Below are positions 7,895-14,119 of a DNA stretch of 17,472 nucleotides, one piece after another (position 1 is the first letter of the stretch; each line of letters starts with the position of its first letter). The translations under genes and the position numbers were made by a program. The DNA lies in the NCBI GenBank assembly GCA_964475595.1, contig CAYYXG010000028.1, forward strand, positions 1-17,472, read 5' to 3'. Source of the DNA: RGEC01 sp964475595. GTDB taxonomy: Bacteria; Bacteroidota; Bacteroidia; NS11-12g; UBA955. The notes under the pieces are model-generated. The model made no database searches and was not told the DNA's origin. It saw only the letters and a program-made list of their open reading frames with translations.

Positions 7895-8011
7895 TGAAAA
7901 AGCATGAAAAATGGTCATGTTTATTTATTGTTTAACTCTTGAAAACTTGTGCATAGTGCATGGTCCTTCTCAAGCAACTTTGCAGAGCAGTCTAAATATT
8001 TGCAAAAAAAC

Positions 8012-8857
8012 ATGGATTCAACACAACTCAAGGTAATGGCAACGCAAGTGCGCAGGGATATTCTGCGTCAGGTATACAATGTACAAAGTGGCCATCCGGG
8101 TGGTTCGCTGGGGCTTGCTGATTATTTTACCGCATTGTTTTTTCATTTCATGAAACACAATCCTGCTGCGTTTAGCATGGAAGGAAACGATGAAGATGTG
8201 TTTATCTTAAGTAATGGCCACGTTTCACCAGTTTATTACAGTGTTTTGGCCCGTTCTGGCTATTTCCCTGTTTCTGAGTTGAATACTTTCAGACTGATTA
8301 ATTCCAGGTTGCAAGGTCATCCTGCTACCCACGAGGGTTTGCCGGGTATCCGGGTTGCTACAGGTAGTCTGGGCCAGGGACTTAGTGTAGCGGCTGGGAT
8401 TGCCTTATCAAAAAAGCTGAACCAAGATGAGAGAACGGTTTATGTGGTTACCGGTGACGGAGAACTGCAGGAAGGACAGATTTGGGAAGCGGTGATGTAT
8501 GCAGCCCACAATAAATTGGACAATATGCTGGTAGCGGTGGACTTCAACGGACAGCAAATTGATGGTTCTATTGCCGATATTATGGGGTTTGATGAGATTG
8601 GCAGCAAGTTTGCATCGTTTGGATGGGAAGTTGTAAACATGGATGGAAACAACATGGATGAAATTCTTGCCACAGTGCCTAAGGCTCAGTCAAAACTGGG
8701 CCAGGGAAAGCCGGTTGTGATCATTATGAAAACCGAAATGGGGCAGGGAGTGGATTTTATGATGGGAACTCATGCATGGCATGGGAAAGCCCCTAATGCC
8801 GAACAGTTTGAAAAAGCCATGGCACAGCTCCCCGAAACCGAACTGGGAGATTTCTAA
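8012..8857 (+). CDS. Transketolase, N-terminal subunit (split enzyme)
   Basis: The thiamine-diphosphate (TPP)-binding half of a two-subunit transketolase, which moves two-carbon ketol units between sugar phosphates in the pentose phosphate pathway. The 281-residue protein has SGHPGGSLG near residues 25-33 and the TPP/metal motif GDGELQEGQ near 149-157, followed later by the conserved HAWHGKAP. It stops where the full-length enzyme would continue into the pyrimidine-binding domain, which is encoded by the gene at 10042. I chose the ATG at 8012; the frame is open from a GTG at 7949, but the extra 21 residues do not resemble the family. Upstream, CAACTTTG (7975-7982) is one base from the -7 consensus, but no -33 element is evident, so the promoter is unresolved. 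The stop overlaps the next start (TAATG). Confidence 0.94.
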   Translation: MDSTQLKVMATQVRRDILRQVYNVQSGHPGGSLGLADYFTALFFHFMKHNPAAFSMEGNDEDVFILSNGHVSPVYYSVLARSGYFPVSELNTFRLINSRLQGHPATHEGLPGIRVATGSLGQGLSVAAGIALSKKLNQDERTVYVVTGDGELQEGQIWEAVMYAAHNKLDNMLVAVDFNGQQIDGSIADIMGFDEIGSKFASFGWEVVNMDGNNMDEILATVPKAQSKLGQGKPVVIIMKTEMGQGVDFMMGTHAWHGKAPNAEQFEKAMAQLPETELGDF

Positions 8858-10038
8858 TGAAAAACATCAAACCTTGGATTCTGGTGCTGACGGCTATAAC
8901 CGCTCTTTCAGCACAATCACAAATTCAAAATGCATTTCCGGGTAAGAAAACCCGAATTCTATTTCTGCTGGATGCCAGCGGATCTATGGTGGCGGAAATG
9001 GGTAAAACCAACCGATGGGCGGTGAGTGTTACTTTAATCAGCAGAATGGTAGACAGCTTGCGTTTTGTAGAAAATTGCGAGGTGGGATTGCGTGTGTTTG
9101 GTCATGGCAAGCCGATTACCATGCGCGATTGTTATGATACAAAGCTTGAAGTTCCTTTTGCTCCCAACAATCATAAATCCTTTGTAACCAGACTCCGACA
9201 AATAAAACCGCTGGGCTTCACTTCTATCACCCAAAGTTTGTTGGCCACAGCCAAAGATTTTCCAACGGATAAAAATTCCCGCAATGTCATTATCCTGATT
9301 ACCGATGGCATTGAAGAATGTCCTGGAGATCCCTGTGCCGTCAGTCAGGAACTTCAGCGCAAGGGCATTGTGTTACAGCCATTTATCATTGGCCTTGGCA
9401 CGGACGGTGAGAAATTTAAACAGACCTACTCTTGTGCCGGCAGGTATTTCAATGCGCAGACTGAAGACGAGTTTAGAAAAATAATCGGTGTTATTGTAAG
9501 TCAGACACTTAATAACACTTCCGTGCAGTTCAATCTGCTGGATAANNNNNNNNNNNNNNNNNNNNNNNNNNNNNNNNNNNNNNNNNNNNNNNNNNNNNNN
9601 NNNNNNNNNNNNNNNNNNNNNNNNNNNNNNNNNNNNNNNNNNNNNAGTGGTAAAATGGAAACGCTTTTTGCACAGGATTTTCAGACAACGAAAAAATACC
9701 TGACAGGTAAATATGACCTGGAGTTGCTTACATTGCCAAGGATGTTGATTCCGGGCGTGGAGTTATTGCAAAATAAAACCTATACCGTGGAAATACCTGC
9801 TCCCGGTCAATTGCAGTTAACCTTGGGCCGTGATGCAGTGGCATCCATTTTTGTTTATCGTGAAAATAAAATGGAATGGGTGACCGACATTGATGGTTCG
9901 CGAACATCTCAGTTTATTACCATGCAGCCCGGCGAATACAAAGCTGTATTCCGTGCCAAGAGCGAAACAAGAACCCTTTATAGTAAAACAGTAGACTTTA
10001 AAATAACCACAGGCAGCAACACCGTATTGACTTTGTAA
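8857..10038 (+). CDS. Secreted VWA-domain protein, interrupted by an assembly gap
   Basis: Encodes an exported protein with a von Willebrand factor A domain. Residues 1-19 look like a signal peptide (Lys-rich start, hydrophobic core, cleavage near Ala-Gln). The VWA fold (about 33-210) has an intact metal-ion-dependent adhesion site: D39-x-S41-x-S43 (DASGSM), T122 in LGFTSIT, and D150 in LITDGIEEC. C92, C155 and C160 sit at positions typical of the subfamily with GHG...DCxD and ECPGDPC. The 130 residues after the gap look beta-rich with no catalytic motif (GKYDLELLTLPR, then TVEIPAPGQLQLTLGRDA). The frame matches across 100 Ns, but the true gap length is unknown, so the 393-residue total is not reliable. 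It begins in a TAATG overlap with the transketolase N-terminal gene and ends 3 nt before the C-terminal gene. Its ligand and role are unknown. Confidence 0.82.
   Translation: MKNIKPWILVLTAITALSAQSQIQNAFPGKKTRILFLLDASGSMVAEMGKTNRWAVSVTLISRMVDSLRFVENCEVGLRVFGHGKPITMRDCYDTKLEVPFAPNNHKSFVTRLRQIKPLGFTSITQSLLATAKDFPTDKNSRNVIILITDGIEECPGDPCAVSQELQRKGIVLQPFIIGLGTDGEKFKQTYSCAGRYFNAQTEDEFRKIIGVIVSQTLNNTSVQFNLLDXXXXXXXXXXXXXXXXXXXXXXXXXXXXXXXXXXSGKMETLFAQDFQTTKKYLTGKYDLELLTLPRMLIPGVELLQNKTYTVEIPAPGQLQLTLGRDAVASIFVYRENKMEWVTDIDGSRTSQFITMQPGEYKAVFRAKSETRTLYSKTVDFKITTGSNTVLTL
9546..9645. other. Assembly gap of 100 Ns
   Basis: Exactly 100 ambiguous bases inside the VWA gene, the usual placeholder for a scaffold gap of unknown size. 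Sequence on the left ends in VWA-protein code and sequence on the right resumes in the same frame. Confidence 0.99.
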
Positions 10039-10041
10039 TCC

Positions 10042-10998
10042 ATGAAAAAATTTGAAATAACCGCACAGAAAGACACCCGCAGTGGGTTTGGTGCCGGACT
10101 TTTAGAGGCCGCCAGGCTCGATGAGCGCGTAGTTGGGCTATGTGCAGACTTAACCGGTTCGCTGATGATGGACGCCTTTCAAAAGGAATATCCGCATCGT
10201 TTTTTTCAGGCAGGCATTGCTGAAGCCAATATGATGGGCCTGGCGTCCGGATTGGCTATAGGTGGAAAAATACCCTTTACGGGTACATTTGCCAATTTTA
10301 GTACCGGCAGGGTTTATGACCAGATCAGGCAGAGCATTGCCTACAGCCATAAAAATGTAAAAATATGTGCCAGCCATGCAGGACTTACCCTTGGCGAGGA
10401 TGGCGCTACCCACCAGATTCTGGAGGACATTGGATTGATGAAAATGTTGCCGGGAATGACGGTAATCAATCCGTGCGATTACAACCAAACCAAGGCGGCT
10501 ACCCTGGCCATAGCCCAATATTATGGCCCTGTTTATCTGCGATTTGGCAGGCCCAAATGGCCGGTTTTCACCCCGGAAAATCAGGTTTTTGAAATAGGCA
10601 AAGCGCTGATGCTGAATGAGGGTTCCGATGTGAGCATTTTCGCCACCGGGCATTTGGTGTGGAAAGCCATACAGGCAGGAGAAATACTCGCTGAAAAGGG
10701 CATTAGTGCTGAAATTATCAATATCCACACCATCAAGCCGCTGGATGCAGAGGCAGTGCTGAACAGTGCGCGCAAAACACGTTGTGTGGTAACCGCAGAA
10801 GAACACCAGATCAATGGTGGTTTGGGTGACAGCATCGCACAGCTACTAGCACGTAATATTCCAACACCGATGGAAATGGTGGCAGTGATGGATAGTTTTG
10901 GAGAGAGTGGAAAACCTGAAGAACTACTTACCAAGTACCATCTCGATACCACGGATGTGGTGGCAGCAGCTGAACGGGCCATTGCCAGAAAAAATTGA
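10042..10998 (+). CDS. Transketolase, C-terminal subunit (split enzyme)
   Basis: The partner of the N-terminal subunit: 318 residues carrying the transketolase pyrimidine-binding and C-terminal domains. GIAEANMMGLASGLA (near 59-73) holds the Glu that activates the TPP aminopyrimidine ring. SHAGLTLGEDGATHQ (about 112-126) is a typical pyrimidine-domain loop. The C-terminal domain follows from about 190 with IINIHTIKPLD and TAEEHQINGGLGD. Together with the N-terminal subunit the total of about 600 residues approaches that of a one-chain transketolase. The active site forms between the two proteins, so both are needed. The ATG lies 3 nt after the VWA stop codon. Alternative readings, such as a 1-deoxyxylulose-5-phosphate synthase relative, are less likely given the partner gene. 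Confidence 0.93.
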   Translation: MKKFEITAQKDTRSGFGAGLLEAARLDERVVGLCADLTGSLMMDAFQKEYPHRFFQAGIAEANMMGLASGLAIGGKIPFTGTFANFSTGRVYDQIRQSIAYSHKNVKICASHAGLTLGEDGATHQILEDIGLMKMLPGMTVINPCDYNQTKAATLAIAQYYGPVYLRFGRPKWPVFTPENQVFEIGKALMLNEGSDVSIFATGHLVWKAIQAGEILAEKGISAEIINIHTIKPLDAEAVLNSARKTRCVVTAEEHQINGGLGDSIAQLLARNIPTPMEMVAVMDSFGESGKPEELLTKYHLDTTDVVAAAERAIARKN

Positions 10999-11000
10999 CC

Positions 11001-12701
11001 ATGCACCCTGATTTTGTCAGGCGGACAAAATGGGGAAATGCATTCCGGGTAGTTTTACCTTGGATCATTCCGGCCATTCTGATTAAACTGATTGTTTTAC
11101 CCGACTGGGATGCAATCGGATATTATTTGATTCCGGATGATTTGTATTCGGTATACTGGAATGCCGAACATGTAAAACAAGCCATTGTTGCGGGAGAAAA
11201 TCTTTATTATTCCCATTCAATATTGGCCCCCGAAGGTGTTGGATTGTGGGGGCATACCTACACACTCATTATTGGTTTGTTTAATTGGCTGTTTAACGAT
11301 GTGGTGATTGCTATCAATGCGACTGTTTATCTGCATCTTGTTGCATTTTCAGCCGGGGTATACCATTTGTGTTCCATATGGTTACGTTCACCTTGGTTTC
11401 GAATGGCCGTAGCATTGATCGTTGTATTTAACAGTTATGTATTGAGTAAATCCGGTATTCATCTGAATTTGCTGTTGCTGGGATGGATACCCTGGAATTT
11501 AGGGTTGTTTTTACGCAGTTTTAATGAGCATGCCCATCTGGTCAAACCACGGCAACTACTGCTCTCTTTGTTGTTGTTAGGAGTGAATATGGCTTTTGAC
11601 TATTATGCTATTATCTACACACTGAGTTTTGTATTTTTATGGTTCTTCTATCAGCGTTTAGTGAAAAACCGGACATTTAAAGGCAGTATTAAAAATTTTG
11701 TTTGGATCATTGTTGTTTTGATGGTTTTTCATATCATTTCAAGACTGTTGTTTTTGAGTGGTATGGACAAAATGGGCGGAATCTGGGATGCGCCGGATAT
11801 ACGCGCTTTCTTCACTCCCGGAAGTTTGGGCCGTTGGTTGCACTCTGAACAGATTTTCCCAAAATCTCCTGTAACCGAGAATTTTGTATTCGCAGGTTAC
11901 TCTTTATTGTTGTGTTTATCGGTAAGTATTTATTACTATTTCAACCATAAAATTGCGATTAAAGGGGCCGGTCTTTGGTTATTTCTGCTCGTATGCTATT
12001 GGTGTGTTGTTTTTCCCGTAATCAAATGGGATGGACGCAATATTTTTTATTTTCCCAATTCCTTGATGCATTACATACCGGGTGTGAATCAGTTGCGTGC
12101 CCCGGGAAGAATGATCATTATGTTTTTTATGGCCTCTTCGGTATTCATTTTTTTGGTGGCTGAAAACACGCCATCCAAACGAAGTTGGATGCGGCCTTTA
12201 CTGGCAGTATTGTTTGTTTTCTTCTTTTTTGCCGAACATGCAACCCGCAATAAAATCTATGCAAATACCAATCAATTCAGACCTACCCAGGCCGATTATA
12301 AGTTTTTGAGTAACAAAACTGTATTGACACTGCCTTTTGGTGTTCGCGACGGGCTGCGTGCTGTGGGCAACTATCAGGTAACAGATTTGAGTTTAATCAG
12401 CGTGCCCGGTGCAAAACTTTGCAGCGGATACATTTCCAGAATTCCCGAAAAGAAATGGGCGCAACTTGCCAAGACATCCTGGTTTAATCATACCATAAAC
12501 ATTGGAGACAGCGTCGAATATTCTGATAGTTTAGTGTACCGTTGGGCCGGCGCTGTGCATCATTCGGGCATTGAGGTGGTGCGAGTACCTGAAAAATTGG
12601 CTTTGGTGAATCGCAACGTAACGCAGGGAGGCCGGTACCTGGAACGAGTTTTTGGGTGGAAACGCTACACTGAAAAGGGTATACTTTATCTTGTAAAATA
12701 G
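11001..12701 (+). CDS. Polytopic membrane protein, GT-C glycosyltransferase-like
   Basis: A 566-residue integral membrane protein with about 10-11 predicted hydrophobic helices (first at about 14-33, last near 400-415) and a soluble C-terminal tail of about 150 residues. Three features recall GT-C lipid-linked-sugar glycosyltransferases and their relatives: acidic residues in the first extracytoplasmic loop (D35, D37 and D46-D47), the block LNLLLLGWIPWNLGLF, and IPGVNQLRAPGRM before the last helices. The donor and acceptor cannot be inferred, and a non-catalytic relative is possible. The ATG at 11001 is 2 nt after the transketolase stop; an in-frame TTG overlapping that stop (10995) is a less likely start. 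It appears to be the last gene of this operon and ends 4 nt from a convergent gene with no obvious terminator. Confidence 0.7.
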   Translation: MHPDFVRRTKWGNAFRVVLPWIIPAILIKLIVLPDWDAIGYYLIPDDLYSVYWNAEHVKQAIVAGENLYYSHSILAPEGVGLWGHTYTLIIGLFNWLFNDVVIAINATVYLHLVAFSAGVYHLCSIWLRSPWFRMAVALIVVFNSYVLSKSGIHLNLLLLGWIPWNLGLFLRSFNEHAHLVKPRQLLLSLLLLGVNMAFDYYAIIYTLSFVFLWFFYQRLVKNRTFKGSIKNFVWIIVVLMVFHIISRLLFLSGMDKMGGIWDAPDIRAFFTPGSLGRWLHSEQIFPKSPVTENFVFAGYSLLLCLSVSIYYYFNHKIAIKGAGLWLFLLVCYWCVVFPVIKWDGRNIFYFPNSLMHYIPGVNQLRAPGRMIIMFFMASSVFIFLVAENTPSKRSWMRPLLAVLFVFFFFAEHATRNKIYANTNQFRPTQADYKFLSNKTVLTLPFGVRDGLRAVGNYQVTDLSLISVPGAKLCSGYISRIPEKKWAQLAKTSWFNHTINIGDSVEYSDSLVYRWAGAVHHSGIEVVRVPEKLALVNRNVTQGGRYLERVFGWKRYTEKGILYLVK

Positions 12702-12705
12702 CCGA

Positions 12706-13863
12706 TTACCAGGTGGCGAGTTCCCTGATAAAATTGAGCAGGGAAATAACCCTGACATTGTCATGAATCTGATAGCTTTCAGAGTTGGGTGTAATCAGAA
12801 AGCCATTGTCGGTATTCAAATCTGTGAGGGATTGCATAAAGCCCCGTTTGGCTTGCGGTGCGCTTGAGAATTTGGCATCGCATGCGGCAATAACTTTGTC
12901 TCCTCGGGTAATTACCACATCACTTTCGGCGCCATTTTGGGTGCGATAGAAATAAACCTCACAGTCTTCAGGCAGGTGTTTGATGATTTCATGCAATACA
13001 AACCCTTCCCAGGACGCGCCGCAGATGGGATGACTAAAAAGCTGTACCAGTGAAGGGATGGCATGAAAATGATGCAGTATGCCGCTGTCATTCAGGTATA
13101 CTTTGGGGGATTTTACCAGTCGTTTTTTCATGTTATTGTGCCATGGCTGCAGCACAGTGAGCAGAAAAGCGGCCTGCAGGTATTCGAGGTATCGGTTTAC
13201 AGTAGTGCCGCTCACTCCCAGCGAGCGCGAAAAAGTTTCTGCGTTCCAGAGATTGCCATGGTTGTGTGAGAGCATCTGCCACATTTTTTTAAGGATAATG
13301 GGAGACAGATTTAACCCGAACATGGCATTGATATCCGTATTGACGTAGCTGTCTATGTAGGCCGAAAACCAGCGCTGACGGACTCTTTTGCTCTGCGCGT
13401 TCACAGATTTAGGGTATCCGCCGGTAAGCCACTGCATAAAAACATCCCGGATCAGGGTTTCGCGGAGGGATAAGGGATGTATGTGAACGTAGGAGGTTCT
13501 GCCTGCCAGAGATTCTGACACGCCATTTACCAGCGAGGGGGTAGCGCTTCCGAGGAGAAGGAACTGCCCGTGCCGCTGATGTTTATCAACGAGGGGGCGC
13601 AAAATTCGAAAAATTTCAGGCATGGCCTGTGCTTCGTCTATGATTACTGTATCGAAGGTTTGAGAGGTTAAAAATAACTCTGGGTCGGAAAGTCGGTTGC
13701 GGTCCGAATCTTTTTCAAGGTCCAGAAACAGGGTGTTATCATGGGAATCAAAAAGTTGTTTAACCAGTGTGGTTTTTCCAACTTGCCTAGCGCCAAGGAT
13801 GGTAACGACCGGAAAATCTTTCATATCTTCCGTAATCGTGTAACTTGCAATGCGCTTAAACAT
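12706..13863 (-). CDS. AAA ATPase of the AAA_14/DUF4143 type
   Basis: A 385-residue protein of a widespread, patchily distributed ATPase family whose cellular role is poorly known. The N-terminal ATPase domain has Walker A GARQVGKTT (24-32), Walker B VIIDEAQ (73-79) and sensor LLLGSATPS (102-110). A winged-helix-like segment follows at about 206-230. The C-terminal DUF4143 part carries a PD-(D/E)xK-nuclease-like pattern: E286 in WEGFVLHE, D315 in ESDVVI, and D329-A-K331. The catalytic-type residues look present, but whether it cuts nucleic acid is not shown. It is a single gene, convergent with the membrane protein and divergent from mfd, with its own promoter. The family is often laterally moved, but nothing at the ends here shows insertion. 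Confidence 0.9.
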   Translation of the reverse strand: MFKRIASYTITEDMKDFPVVTILGARQVGKTTLVKQLFDSHDNTLFLDLEKDSDRNRLSDPELFLTSQTFDTVIIDEAQAMPEIFRILRPLVDKHQRHGQFLLLGSATPSLVNGVSESLAGRTSYVHIHPLSLRETLIRDVFMQWLTGGYPKSVNAQSKRVRQRWFSAYIDSYVNTDINAMFGLNLSPIILKKMWQMLSHNHGNLWNAETFSRSLGVSGTTVNRYLEYLQAAFLLTVLQPWHNNMKKRLVKSPKVYLNDSGILHHFHAIPSLVQLFSHPICGASWEGFVLHEIIKHLPEDCEVYFYRTQNGAESDVVITRGDKVIAACDAKFSSAPQAKRGFMQSLTDLNTDNGFLITPNSESYQIHDNVRVISLLNFIRELATW

Positions 13864-13867
13864 CCTT

Positions 13868-13899
13868 CAAAAGTATAAAATATCCAAGTAAAATCCAAA
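13868..13899 (-). promoter_or_regulatory. Bacteroidota-type promoter for the AAA ATPase gene
   Basis: On the minus strand, TTTG (13896-13899), 20 nt, then TACTTTTG (13868-13875), an exact consensus match with the same spacing as the bamD promoter. The -7 box ends 4 nt before the ATG, so the transcript would start at or beside the start codon. Confidence 0.72.
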
Positions 13900-13920
13900 T
13901 ATAACTTTGAAATTACTTGG
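13884..13920. repeat. Inverted repeat over the ATPase promoter
   Basis: CCAAGTAA (13884-13891) and TTACTTGG (13913-13920) are perfect 8-bp inverted copies with centres 29 bp apart. The -33 element of the ATPase promoter lies between the arms and the left arm falls between -33 and -7. This is a plausible operator for a dimeric regulator; no regulator gene is adjacent. Confidence 0.45.
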
Positions 13921-14079
13921 TTAAATATCAATTTAAAATCCTATTTTAATTCGTTTTTTTGTGCTCAATATTGGGATTTAATTGGCATAAAACACAGAAA
14001 TTCAGCAATATATAAATTGATATTCTCCGATTAAAATGCGTAGATTGTTTTGCGGACTAACTTTAGCTATGGTAAAAAG

Positions 14080-14109
14080 TTTGATTGCAATCTGTGGCCC
14101 TTAACTTTG
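14080..14109 (+). promoter_or_regulatory. Bacteroidota-type promoter for mfd
   Basis: TTTG (14080-14083), 18 nt, then TAACTTTG (14102-14109), matching the TTTG / TAnnTTTG consensus. The -7 box ends 10 nt before the TTG start codon of mfd, leaving a leader of only a few nt. Confidence 0.7.
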
Positions 14110-14119
14110 CAGTTGTAAA

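Noticed and set aside
7975..8002. CAACTTTG and AATATTTG as -7 boxes for the transketolase operon.
   Set aside because: Each misses the TAnnTTTG consensus by one base, and neither has a TTG at the usual -33 distance, so no promoter is claimed.
7949..8011. N-terminal extension of the transketolase N-terminal subunit from a GTG at 7949.
   Set aside because: The 21 extra residues do not resemble the family, and the ATG at 8012 gives the expected N terminus.
10150..10806. Long open frame of 218 codons opposite the transketolase C-terminal gene.
   Set aside because: It is antisense to a clearly recognised gene and its translation has no recognisable domain. The same applies to the 305-codon antisense frame at 16031-16948 inside mfd.
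12721..12745. Hairpin TTCCCTG / CAGGGAA as a terminator for the membrane protein gene.
   Set aside because: The stem is only 7 bp with an 11-nt loop, no T tract follows, and it lies inside the convergent ATPase gene.
13902..13909. TAACTTTG on the + strand as a second mfd promoter.
   Set aside because: No -33 element precedes it and it lies over 200 nt from mfd, in AT-rich DNA where such matches are expected by chance.
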